Below, in pieces: positions 41,203 to 52,800 of a DNA stretch of 64,000 bases. The stretch's first letter is position 1. Every line of letters begins with the position of its first letter. The notes under the pieces were generated by a model. That model was not told the origin of the DNA. It did no database searches and saw only the letters and a list, made by a program, of their open reading frames with translations. The stretch comes from Gymnogyps californianus. Taxonomy: Eukaryota > Chordata > Aves > Accipitriformes > Cathartidae. Location: NCBI RefSeq assembly GCF_018139145.2, contig NC_059486.1, forward strand, positions 7,502,001-7,566,000. The letters are read 5' to 3'. The position numbers were made by a program, and so were the translations under genes.

Positions 41203-41485
41203 ATGCTGGAGAGCTCTTCAGTCCTTTTGTTCATTGTCTTCCTCCTGCTTTTCATTTTGCTGCTCTTTGTGGTGCTCATCAGGAAAAACGGCACTGCTGC
41301 CCTTATCTGGAATGAAATAATCCGGGAGAAAATAACCAATTTCATCATGAGTCAGAGCAAAGAACAGAGGATTTTAAATTTCGTGCTGCAGAACGCAGTC
41401 CGAGGAGACCCCTGTAGTGTGCTGGACACTATAGATAAGTACTGCTCCCAGAAAGAGTGGGCCATGAATGTGGGTGATGAGAAAG
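41203..41485 (+). CDS. COMT: COMT first coding exon (membrane and soluble starts)
   Basis: The acceptor CTTTCCTTCCAG ends at 41202, so the exon appears to begin at the ATG itself. It encodes [20 protein letters not shown] and then LFVVLIRK, the anchor, followed by the soluble-form start at Met49 (41347-41349). It ends WAMNVGDEK plus one base at AAAG|GTAATT. The open frame extends upstream of the acceptor to 40996, but that extension resembles no COMT and is taken as intron. Confidence 0.95.
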
Positions 41486-44400
41486 GTAATTGCAGCATGG
41501 ATCAGCACTTGAAAGATCCTTCAAGACTAGCATAGTACAGGACATCTTATTGTATTCACATGGTAACTTCCATCTGCTGCCAAAAAAAAAAAAAAATCCA
41601 TGACAGCCTTGTGGTCAGCAGAGTAGTTCTGTAAACAGTAATGCATGCTTGTGTACATGTCTTTGAGGAGGGGTATACAGTGAGTAATCTAGGAAGTCAT
41701 AGGACCAAATCTGGGTTTGTATGTTGTGTACATTGCAAGTGTGTAAGCAGAGGGTGACAATTTATGGGAAAAATCTAGGGTTGTGTTATACCTCAGTTCC
41801 TATACAGGGTGGCCTTAAGGCATAACTCATTATGTTAAGTACTTTCAGATCCTTAACTGAAAGACAGTAAATTAAAAAAAAAAAGTATTTTAGACTATAT
41901 GAATTTTGTATACGCAAGCATAAGTTATAAGTTACTGTTGAGGGGAGAAATCCTACCCATGTAGTACCCAAAAGCAGCTATCACACATTGCTACTTAGCA
42001 AGTAAATCATCTTGTTCTTGCCTCCTAAAGGAAAATATGTGGACAAAACATTTTTTTCTTAGCTGCAGGAAAGTGACAGTCTTTCCAAAAAACTGTAATG
42101 GAAAAATGTTAACCTGATCCCTTATGAATTAGACACAAAAGTACCTCTTGCTGGGAAATTGCAGGGGAAATTTGCTTAGTCTGGGATTAACACAGCTAAT
42201 GAAATATGACTGTAAGCATTGTAATAAAAATGCTTCTCTGTCATGGGTACCTTTTGTGGAACTAGCTCCTCTGCATACGAGGCTGGGGTGCTTAGGGCAA
42301 CAGAACAGTAGGTAGTGGCTGAGTAGGAATTCTTAAAGCTCTAAACTTTGATCATTTGGGATTATATTCTTAAAAATTTCACTCTAGTTTTGCTCTGGCA
42401 AGATGACCTTTCCTCGGATAAGAGCCGTCAAAACTAATGCATCTTTAATTCCTAAGATTTTGAGAGTGACCACATGATCTCAAGATGCAAGCATCATCAT
42501 CACACTATTCATAAACAAATGAGACCCAGGAAAATACCATGTAATGAAATGCATATATACATTGAAAAATTCCATGGCTCAGTGTAAAATCCCTTCAAAT
42601 ACTTTTTCAGATTAGTTACCTAGTTTCTAGCCATACAAGTAAGAGGAGACAGTTTTCTCACAAATAAATCCTTTTCTTCAGAAGGACTGAATGTAGTACA
42701 CTGGCACTTCTTTTTGGGAACATTTTTTTGTTGTTAACAATTGACTAGTGTTTTCCATCCCACATATTCATCTAGGGAATCCAAATACTTTGCAACTTTA
42801 TAACTAGACTTTTTCCCTTTAAAAACAAGTATTTAGGATAAGAAATGTTGTATCAGACTACTGCATGTAACGTTTGCAACAAACATGAGCACTCAAAATT
42901 CAGGAGTTGCATATTTCACAAATATGGCCAGTTGTCATGGTTTAACCCCAGTCAGCAACTAAGCACCATGCAGCCGTTTCCCCCTCCCCCCTCCCAGTGG
43001 GGTGAGGAGGAGGAAAGGAAAGAAAAAAAAAAGTAAAACTCATGGGTTGAGATAAGAACAGTTTAATAACTAAAGTAAAATAGAATACTAACAATAGTAA
43101 TAATGAAATATAATAATAATAGTAATGAAAAGGAATACAACAGAAAAAGGAAGGGGGGGGAGAGAAAAAAAAACCAGTGATGCACAATGCAATTGCTCAC
43201 CACCCGCTGACCGATGCTCAGTTAGTTCCTGAGCCGCGATCCGCGCCTCCCGGCCAACTCCCCCCTGTTTATATACTGGGCATGACGTTCCATGGTATGG
43301 AATACCCCTTTGGCTAGTTCAGGTCAGCTGCCCCGGCTATGCTCCCTCCCAGCTTCTTGTGCACCTGCTTGCTGGCAGAGCATGGGAAACTGAAAAGTCC
43401 TTGGCTTAAGATAAGCGCTACTTAGCAACAACTAAAACATTAGAGTGTTATCAACATTATTCTCACACTAAATCCAAAACACAGCACTGTACCAGCTACT
43501 AAAAAGAAAGTTAACTCTGTCCCAGCTGAAACCAGGACACCAGTTTTTGCAATAAGTTCTTGGAAAAAACCACTGCATTTTTCCCTTGTAACACTATAAA
43601 TATTCTATTTAATTCAGGCACTTCCTTACTCAGAAATGGTTATATTGTGAAAGTAAGAAAGATTTTTTTTTTTAGTTAAAAGTTTGCATTTTGAAACTTA
43701 GAATGTCCATGATCAACTTGAGCACAGATAAGCCAATTTGCAAAGGATACAGTATATAATTTGACATCAACCCTTAATTTTTTGATGTCCTGAGCAACTG
43801 AGTACACAGACTTTGTAAGTTTCTTGTCACTAACTTGCTCTTCTGTATGTGAACCAGTTTGATTTTGTCAAAAGCTAACCTATTTCCATTTTATTCAGGT
43901 TTAATTCTAGACAAGACAGTGGAAGAGGTCAATCCTTCAGTTGCACTGGAGCTGGGAACATACTGTGGCTACTCAGCAGTTAGGATTGCTCGGCTACTGA
44001 AGGCAGGAGCTCGTCTTCTCACTGTGGAGTTCAACCCAGAATTTGCTGCTATAGCTAAACAGATGATTGAGTTTGCTGGAGTACAAGATAAGGTAAATAC
44101 CATTTGTCTCTGGTTGGTAAGAGGAAGCAATAGACGGAGAGTGGGACTTTATCCATAGAAACAACAATAATAGGTTTAAATTTGTTTTTTACTTGTCAAG
44201 CAAGTACGACACCCTAAATGTTTGGGAACATGCAGAGTTTAACCATCAGGCTTGATAGCAGGAAAAAGCTACCAGTGTCCATGCAGAGGGCCAAGGTCGT
44301 CTGCTCTTTTGTATATACAGTGCAAGTGAGCTGAATTTGTTAGCATCAGTCAGGGCTCCAAGTACAATGCAGATTCAGCTGAGAGTCAGGGTAGAGTTTG

Positions 44401-47400
44401 AGGCTTGTCAAGATGTGTGTGTGACCAAAACAATCAGGGCTGTTCTCCAAAGTTCTTTGCTATGTGAGTCAGGATGAAGATTTGGAGGGGCAAGACCAGA
44501 AACAATCATATACATCCATATCTCCTTAACATTTTGAAAGCATTTAGACTTCATCTTCCAGTTTGGCCTCTTCACTATTCACTGGTTAGTACCGTAGACA
44601 GGCCATTTGCTGAGAGCTATTTTCAAAACCCATAGTGATTGTAAGAATAATACAGACCTGGAGGGACACTCCAGAGTCAGTTATTTCACTTATTATAGTC
44701 ACAGGACATCAGCACACACAGTCCTTTTCATGAAATTAGTAACCACTATTGCAAAACTGGTTAAATTTACTGCCATTATTGAACTGCAAGACTGCCTCAC
44801 AAATTCCTCCTCCTGATTATCAGAAGCCTTCCTATGATTTCTGTCTGACATTTATTCATAGACATTTTGTATTCTTTTTTTCCTTGCACCCACAGTCCTT
44901 ATTAATTTAATTAGCTCCGTGCCTAGTTACAGTCCCTGACCTCTCACAGCAGTACAGCTGAGGAATTCACTACGTTACCTCCCAAAATCTAGACTAGAAT
45001 ATTGGTTTCCTCTGTATAAACTGAAAGGTTCAAATCAGTGTCAAGACTGAGTACAACAGAAAACTGAACCCTAGTCTAATTTGTTACAAAAGCTCACAAG
45101 AAGCAGTTGCATTATGTGCAATAGGCTTCAGATGAGATGTACTTACCCAAATCTAGTTGGTCACAACATATATACCTAAATTTTGTGCAGTCTGACTCTC
45201 TGTACAGTTGGTTGAGATGCAGGTATTTCCAGTCTATAATCCATCTCAGCCCAAGGCAGACATCGACAGCAGGTCAGGGGATTCATGCCCGAGAAGTGCC
45301 TGTCTATTCGACCAGACAACTCACTTCAACGTAGGTGATAAAACTAGAGGAAATAAATCCCACCATGAGATCTTCTAATGCGTTTCTTAACTTCTTGAAG
45401 AGAACCTCAAGTACTAGTGACATCTTAAATTGCACTTTCTCCTTCTGATTTAATCTCCTGATCAGCTATGAGTCATAAACCAGACAGATTTCCTTACCAC
45501 TTTTTCCCTCCACTCACAGTATATGGCACTTGCTTAACAAATCAATGTGCAGCAGCTTCTTTCAGTTTAACAGTACTTATGCCAATAAACCTGTGAGGAA
45601 GATGTAATAGCCTCTGTCCTGCCTCCTCCCTCTACTGGCCATATCAATTTTACATCCTGTAGCCTCCAGCTTTATTCTAAACTAACTTGTTCTCTGTATT
45701 TTTTGCTTCCCTTGGACTACAAGATTCAACTGAGATGTAACTAAAAAAGTAATTAAAAGTACTGTTTTCAACAGGAGATTCCCATGTTTCCCATAAAGAA
45801 TCACATTATCCAACAGAAATAACAGGTCACTTTTTCTGCTATTATTAAAAAAAAACCCCACAAAACCACCCAAACCTGTATTTTGGAACATAACTGAGCT
45901 GATTTGTCAAAAAGAAAAAAGTACGCTTGATCTAACTCTATGAAATAATTAAACTGGGGCAGTATTGAGCTATAAACAGGATCGCTGATGTCTGGCCACA
46001 ATTTAAAATGAGCTAGAGGCATGTGCTTTTTCTTAAGGGTTCGCAATTCATCAGACGGATTTGCATTTCAGGTAAAACTCCTAGAAGGCCCTTCAGAGGA
46101 AATTATCCCCCAGCTGAAGAAAAAATATGAAGTGGATACTCTGGATTTTGTCTTCCTGGACCACTGGAAAGACAGATACGCACCGGACACCATCCTGCTT
46201 CAGGTCAGTTTGCACAATTCCAGTCTTAAAAGTAAAGTCGCAAATGCCTTGATGTCTGTGAGGCCTATATTCTTTATGAAGGACCTCATCCTCTGTAAAA
46301 TGAAGAATGGCAGCCAAAATAGCAACCTTGCAAGAAAAGAGGATTTAGGGGACAGGATCCCAAACTTTTGTTAGGGACAACTGCCAACACTACATAGCTC
46401 AGGACTTGGCAAATACTGTTGAACCATTTTGTTTCCTGAACAAACGGGTCTGCAGTAGCAATCCTAGCTGGCGGAGTGCATGGTCTGGGTCTTACACTCC
46501 CTAGGAAGGAGTGTCTGCATGGTCACTAACCGGAACACTTGACCCAAAAACATCCTGATCCTGGGAGCAGGTGAGACTTAGGGCCTGCATATCTCAGCTC
46601 CACCTCTCCAGTTTCCTGAGTACCCCTTTTCTTGCCTGGGTCTGTGGTGCCAGCGGAGCCTTTTGATGAAATACTATTTTGGTAGCACAGCTGGGTACCA
46701 TCTTTCTGTGAGTCTTTACTCCACCTAATTAATTGGCTGCAAAGGCCAAATTAAGTCAGGCACTTGCTAGGGAAGTGCTGTCTAACTATCTCCATCCCCA
46801 AATGTGGAAAAATTATACTAATTTCTTCCCAACCTGCCTTAACCATTACTGTTAGTACTACAAAACAAGTTGGCTGTAACAGCAGTAGGCAATGATAGGG
46901 GAGGTAACTACTACAGGACTTCTGGATAGGAAGGTATTTTCAGGTGTTAAATAACCGAGATGGACAACATCTGTATCTATCAACACAGCACATACAGATA
47001 CTCTCCTAGCTTTGGAGCTGCAGGCTGATAAAATTTTCTACAACTGCCTACCTATTTGTATGGAAGTGTAATTTTTCAATTATTTTCTTCACAAAGAAAT
47101 CCAGCTTTTTTGAGGCTGCCTCTTACATTGAGAACCTGCCAACTACTTCCTGACCCCTGCTTGAGGACTAAAACATTATTTTCTCATTCAGGCTCCCCTG
47201 TTTTTTAATTTCAGTCCTGTCCTCCAGATAGCTGTTTGAAAAGGAAATTTGTTTGGGGTTATGAACAGCCGGTATTGAATTTACACAGCAGTGGCTGAAG
47301 AAAATGTTCCCTACCTACAGTTATTTTGTACCCAGAGAATGTTTTCTTTTAAACTGGCTGTGTAAGGATGACTGATCTCTTTCCACTGGGAAGAGCTAGC

Positions 47401-48940
47401 ACATCCTTATCAAGCTTAACCTTCACAACACAGACAAAACAAACAGGCAGTTTAGTTCCATCGTAGTGGTCAGTCTGATGCAACTGTGACACCAAGTTGC
47501 TTTGCTTAAAAAAAATTTATGAAATTAAGAGGAGAAAGATGAAGAAAAGATCCCCACATTTTCTCAGATGTTACAAACCTTCTAACATGCAATTTTGGCA
47601 TGTATTGCAATATGAACAGTGAATATGAAATATGAATATAAAATATTCAGATGAAATATATATTGGAAGTGGCCCAGACAGCATTCCTTTTCATGCACTT
47701 CTAGAAAAGCCTGACATGAAGACCATCTGAAATCCTTATGACCAGTGGAAAATACAGCATGTTGTCACTTGTAGCCTTCTATAGGCTGTGCAATAGAAAC
47801 AGACCGGAGGATATTTGCCATGTCTCTAAAATTGCTTCTACTGTGCTGACTGGTGTTCAGGCACCAGAGGCAAGAGCAGTAAGCTAAACAGCCTCCACAG
47901 CACACTCATCAATAGGACTTCTCTAATATACTGGGAGCGACAAAAAACACCCCATGTTTTGGCTACAACTGCTGCCTGTAACCACAAGATAACACCCAGC
48001 CTGATTAACTACAGACTGTTTTAGAACAGCTGGTAAGCTCAGATAAGCAACTTCTACTAGACAAAAATACCAGTAAAAATTAGGTTTGCAGCTTTACTAA
48101 CGATAAACATTGCACTTGAAGTGAATACTGCAAGTTAGTTATGCCTTGTGGGAATTTGTCAGAGTGATCTTCATTGTGCACAAACCCTGCTTCATGCCCA
48201 ACTCCTGAATAAAGTGGCAGGAAGTTGTACAAGATGAAAGGAAAACAAGTGCAGAAAATCTCTTTTGTTCATTTAGTGGTTTTGGAGTTTGACAGAGACT
48301 GGCCAAAGCAGACTGGTACATGCCAGTCTCTCAGGTGACCTTAAGAGCTGCTACAACATTTTAATGCCATATTAAAAAAGTTTTCAAACAGTAGGCAAGA
48401 GAACCAAAACAAAACCATCTTACTGATCACATAGACATAGTTGGAAACAATCTGAGCAGCAAACTGCACACCTCCACTGAACTTGATTTGCTATTTCAGA
48501 ACCTGAATAACCCAACATGTTATCAGCATCTTTAATGTTCTACTGATTGTATTAACAGAAAAAGTCAGCATATTAAACATGACCACAAAGGATCGGAGAG
48601 TCACTCAGCTTCTCCCATGTCTTTTCTTCCCTCCACACCCGTAGTACAATGGGTTTTTGGATGCAGGCAGTTGAGTATGACATGGTTAACATGAAAGCAC
48701 ATTACATGCCAGCCAATGTCTGCTTAACAGCCACCATGAAGCAATTTCTCTTCTTTCTAGGAATGCAACTTGCTGAGGAAGGGCTCGGTTCTTCTGGCTG
48801 ACAATATCATCTTCCCAGGAGCTCCAGAATTCCTTAGCTATATCCGCAACAACCCCCGTTTCCAATGCACTAACTACCCATCTCATCTGGAATATATGAA
48901 AGTGGAGGATGCTATGGAAAAGGCTGTGTTTTTGGGATAA
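41203..48940 (+). CDS. COMT: COMT, catechol O-methyltransferase (complete CDS, 4 exons)
   Basis: Transfers a methyl group from S-adenosylmethionine to a hydroxyl of catechols such as dopamine, noradrenaline and catechol oestrogens. The four exons join to 262 codons plus TAA; human membrane-bound COMT is 271 aa. Residues about 6-26 are one hydrophobic segment followed by Arg-Lys (membrane anchor). Met49 starts SQSKEQRIL and corresponds to soluble COMT Met1. With the soluble numbering offset of 48, all key residues are present: Mg ligands Asp189, Asp217 and Asn218; catalytic Lys192 and Glu247; SAM contact Glu138 and the ELGTYCGYS motif; gatekeepers Trp86, Met88, Trp191 and Pro222. No frameshift or premature stop. 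It diverges from TXNRD2 and converges with ARVCF. Confidence 0.97.
41347..41349 (+). other. COMT: soluble COMT (S-COMT) start codon, Met49
   Basis: The ATG of [10 protein letters not shown] aligns with mammalian soluble COMT (MGDTKEQRIL in rat, from memory). In mammals the soluble form is made from this internal ATG, by its own transcript or by leaky scanning. Whether a separate promoter exists here cannot be seen. Confidence 0.75.
42928..42932. repeat. target-site duplication CCAGT, left
   Basis: Identical to 43540-43544. It defines the left boundary of LTR copy 2. Confidence 0.92.
42933..43539 (+). mobile_element. solo LTR, same avian ERV family, copy 2
   Basis: A 607-bp element from TGTCATGGTTTAACCCCAGT to GAAACCAGGACA, colinear with the copy at 17018-17634. 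It has perfect 5-bp duplications CCAGT (42928-42932 and 43540-43544). It shares the AATAAT-rich block and the TATA-like TTTATATACTGG (about 43268-43279). There are many small differences from copy 1, mainly in the C-rich and A/G-rich stretches, so the two insertions are independent and not very recent. It is in sense orientation within a COMT intron. Confidence 0.93.
43540..43544. repeat. target-site duplication CCAGT, right
   Basis: Pairs with 42928-42932. Confidence 0.92.
43899..44092 (+). CDS. COMT: COMT coding exon 2 (SAM-binding motif)
   Basis: A 194-nt exon between TTTTATTCAG and AAG|GTAAAT. It encodes [20 protein letters not shown], then [20 protein letters not shown] and TVEFNPE, ending [16 protein letters not shown] is the SAM-binding loop and Glu138 contacts the SAM ribose. 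Val156 is the position of the human Val158Met polymorphism. Confidence 0.96.
44093..46071 (+). other. COMT second coding-region intron
   Basis: 1979 nt with no recognised element or exon. Confidence 0.88.
46072..46203 (+). CDS. COMT: COMT coding exon 3 (catalytic Lys, Mg ligand)
   Basis: A 132-nt exon of exactly 44 codons between TGCATTTCAG and CTTCAG|GTCAGT. It encodes [20 protein letters not shown] and then [20 protein letters not shown]. In FLDHWKDRY, Asp189 binds Mg and Lys192 is the general base. The phase is 0 at both ends. Confidence 0.96.
46204..48760 (+). other. COMT third coding-region intron
   Basis: 2557 nt with no recognised exon. A degenerate ATGAATAT-type repeat lies around 47605-47665. 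Confidence 0.88.
48761..48940 (+). CDS. COMT: COMT last coding exon
   Basis: Begins after TTCTTTCTAG and encodes [20 protein letters not shown], with Mg ligands Asp217 and Asn218 and Pro222. It then reads to [17 protein letters not shown] and TAA at 48938-48940. Glu247 in LEYM is the third catechol-site residue. The C-terminus is a few residues shorter than in mammals, whose extra tail is poorly conserved. Confidence 0.96.
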   Translation, partial: ECNLLRKGSVLLADNIIFPGAPEFLSYIRNNPRFQCTNYPSHLEYMKVEDAMEKAVFLG

Positions 48941-49860
48941 AGAGAGCCATTAATACTCAACCTTTGTTTCAAATGATGTAAAAGCAACTGCACAGGTTAA
49001 CTTGTCCATGCTTTATATTTTGGGTTTTTTTGTATTTTGGAGCCTGTAATTAAAGCAAGCGCTAGTGGAGATCATTTTAGACCAGGTGGAAACCAAGATC
49101 GGGAGTAAGTAGGGTAACTGCTCAAAGGTCTGTCCCATTGTTTCACATAATTCAGCAAACCCAAGGTGATGCACATTGCCTTGACCAACACATCATTGAA
49201 CAACACAGTCTGTTATTTTGAGCTCAAACCCGAACGACCACAGTTTGGGCTTAGGGTGAGTTGGAGAAAGTCACTGCAACTTCTGAAGACTTGTGTCCCG
49301 GAGCTAAACTGATTAATCGTTATCAAGAGTGGAAAAAAGCATGTGTGTTGCAAGAAAGACCATTTCAGGAGTCCTCATTTTGCTAAATTACTAGCATGCC
49401 ACTGAATGCAGTGAAGGCTCCTATTGTGATATCAGATACATTTTTGCATAGTGACTGCACAAGTTAATCAGCTCTATGTGAGACAAAAGGGCATGCACTG
49501 AAAGAAGAAAGACCCATGCAGTGATGAGAAAATAAAACTGAATTTTGCAGAAGACAAACAAATGAAATTATTAATCTGCCCATACAGAGGCAGGGAAAAC
49601 TAAAGTAGTAAATAGATTAAAATAAACACAGTAACAGACAGATAACAAAAAGAGCAGGCTCTTTCCAAAAGAACACCAAAACTACATAATATCAGAGACC
49701 TTAAGAAGATGCTGTTTATCCCCTCATATTTACTTATCCCCTCATTATATTGTATATGCATAGTATGTGCTTTTTAGGGGCAGGGCAAGCTGCTTACTCT
49801 GAAGTGCTGTGTACGTTTAAGATGCTGTATAAAAATAAAGACCAGAGAGAATGGGTGTTA
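48941..49860 (+). other. COMT: COMT 3' UTR with candidate poly(A) signals
   Basis: Three candidate signals follow the stop codon: ATTAAA at 49049-49054, AATAAA at 49531-49536 and AATAAA at 49834-49839. The last has a GT-rich downstream stretch (ATGGGTGTTACCAGGTGGG) and is the best distal site. The true ends cannot be fixed without transcripts. Confidence 0.6.
49834..49839 (+). terminator. distal COMT poly(A) signal AATAAA
   Basis: Canonical hexamer about 0.9 kb after the stop codon, followed within 30 nt by a GT-rich element. Confidence 0.5.
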
Positions 49861-52800
49861 CCAGGTGGGTCCTGCACACCCTGGGTTAACCTCAGTGCTG
49901 TTAACACTACGTGAATAGTGAGGGTTGTCACTGAGAAGATACAAAGCCAAATCTGAAGTCTCTAACTCACCTGAACAATGCAAAAATCCACTGGCATTTC
50001 CTGGTATGTCCTGCTGTGCTTATATAATGAGGCAATGGTCACATTTATAAATAAAAACTAAAAAACAATAGAGCAGGCATGTGACTTCCTTTGTTTCCCA
50101 TGAATTCTGCACTGCACTTGGAACAGCCACAGAAAGATCCAACAGCTGAAAATCAGAATGAAAATCAGGGATAACCATTCTCATCCCTCCCATTATGGAT
50201 TCTTTCAGACCCGTTATCAGCTTCTTCCTTTTATAGCCCACCTTACTGAAGTGGTATCTACCCTGGCCTGTGTGCTACAGCAAATCCATCTCCAGGACAC
50301 CAATAATAAGCATAGCAAAGAATTGCCGCCAGTATAAAAGAAAACCAGAACAGGCTAAGGTGACAGAGTCAGTTTAGAAAAGGACCAAGCAAACCACAGT
50401 GACCCAGCCAGCTTGTAATGTGTGCACTTCACAGGGATTTGAGAAGGCAACATTACCAGAGTTTCTTTAACAATTTAAACTCTGTCACATTGAGAAAGAC
50501 ACAAGATTTACTATACTGGATTAGATTATGCAGAAGCAGCCACTTGTGACTCTTGTGCTGTCCTACGTAGGAGCAGACCCTGAGTTCTAACACTTCCATC
50601 TCACACTGTGAATGTCAATGATTTATTCTGTAAGCTTGCTTAGCAGCATGTCCTCTTGGTATTCAGGCTCAACTCAAAGTCACTAGGCCAAAGTCCTTCA
50701 GGTGATTCCAAGCAATTTTTGCAAAATTTGCAATAGAAAATAATCTTCAAGCCCATTTACTGGCATACACGAGTTTCTAGAGTACACTGGAAAATCTGGA
50801 TACAAACAGTTGACCAGAAATTTCTCCTGTACACCTAAGGTCATGACTCCAAAGAATCCTCTTTTGTTTCTAGCTTTAAACACCTTTGCACCTAAACAGA
50901 CACTCCTGCCATAGCAGGGCACTTAACACATACCGATAAACAAACCAAAGTCTCAGATACATGCTGAAGGATGTGTAAGAGTAAGCAGGTAGACTGTTCT
51001 CCACTTCACAAGAGAGGATCAGAAAAATTACATTCCTACTGCTAGTTAATGGCCAAAATTACCGTCCGAGAGACTGTCAGGAAAATTAGGGAAGGAGGGA
51101 ACCTGTAGAGTTAGCATGGATATTTCAAAAGATGCATTAGTGAATAATGCATGTGTAATATATATGCAAATATAACAGGCACCTTTTAGTATAAAAAAGG
51201 TATTTTAATTCATTAGAAAGGATCTCCTCCATGGCAAATTGTAAAAATAAACACAGAGTATGTATCATCAGATTATTTACAGAATTCCATATGCAAGAAA
51301 AAATTTTCTACTTGACCACACTTCTGAAACGCTCTTAATTATTGGTGGCAAGGGATGAAAAAGAAAAAGCCTGACTCAGTTTGCATGACTGACAATTAGA
51401 AAAAAAGGCTTTTGGTCAGCTGAGCAAATATGATCTGGGGTCACTCACACATAACTCTGAAATCTCCCAGGAAGAAGAGTTACTTTTCAAAATAAAGTCA
51501 TGCTTTGAATTCTGGAAGAAGCAAAAGGTAGGCAATGAATCTTCTAATTCAAATATATTCTAAAAACCTACTGAGTGTTACTGCAACATCAGCCTATCGC
51601 AATTAGAAGACACAACCTATTCTTCCACAGGTATGGAACTGTGCATCTGGAAGCATGTGTTTGAAGACTGCCCACTGAGAGCGTACCACTGATAGAAAGC
51701 TCCCAATGGAAAGAACTCCCCTAAAATAACACACAGCTTTCAGCCAATTCTCACAACTCACGTCACAAATGGTTGATCTCACCAAATACTGCTAATTGAG
51801 ATCTATTCTCCAAAGGACAGCTGCTCTCTCAATTGTCTTAGTGATTCAGGCAACATGTGAAAGTGAGGTCTTGTTTCTGCCAGAGCCTCTGTTACCTCAA
51901 AGGGACACGATGGTGTCTTTGAAAATACTGAACTGAGTCCTTAAATCGGTGTACAGGAGAGGAGGAGGATGTACAAGGAAGTCAAACCCAGCACTAGTCC
52001 TTTTTGCTTCCTAATTTAATATCAAATTGAGCATAACAGCACCAATGTAGCAATCCTTACAGCATAAATTACTCAGAGCAAACAGCAGTCATCATACGTT
52101 CGTACAGGAGCTAGTGCTTCCTCCCATTGGTACGAGGAAGTGAAAAGCACCCCCCTGAAGAATTTTGAGCAATAAGTCAAGCATTAGATGCAGCGAAGAG
52201 AACATACAGAAACCCCTACAGGAGAAGCAAGGGAGAGACCACCGAGATCCCAACTCTCCCTCCAAAGGTGACACCCCCAGGGCAGTGATGCGTGCTTATT
52301 TGGTTGAGTAGTCAATCAATTAGGAATCAATTACAAGGTAGCTAGCTGTTATTCATGTTTGCTGTGCATGCATATTAAACGTAGTAAAAGAGTTTTAGTC
52401 TTCGTCTCTACAGCTCAGTTAACGGTCCCATTATAAAACAACGTCCCATTGTAAAAAATCCCCTATGTTAGCTCGTACCAGAATGAGATTCTGCCATTGC
52501 TGTGCTTCAGTGGCACAGAGACCTTCACAGTAAGACACTGGGGAAGAGACCCATGAGGACAGAATATTCCCCCAAGACACTGCTGAAACCTGAAACAGAT
52601 GAGAGCTGTGATATTTCTTGCCCATTGTTACCAGGTTAACCTTTCACCTGCAGGACTCATTGCTTCCATTTGCCCAACCTGTGATAAGCTGGAAATGAAA
52701 TCACTTTGACAGCTATAAAAGGTCAGTTGTAGAAACAACATATTTCTTTTAGCTCAGTACCTTACCTACAGCATTTGCTATTCATTGCCATATTAGTGCA

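Larger units (their letters stand above)
41486..43898 (+). other. COMT intron after first coding exon
   Basis: A 2413-nt intron containing solo LTR copy 2 (42933-43539). The rest shows no feature. Confidence 0.88.

Noticed and set aside
41115..41315. Second frame across the COMT first coding exon (66 codons)
   Set aside because: It is an overlapping out-of-frame reading of real COMT coding sequence. It matters only as a possible tail of an upstream ORF.
45200..45340. Stretch in a COMT intron that looked like a repeat
   Set aside because: I could not match it to any family I know, and no terminal repeats or duplications are visible.
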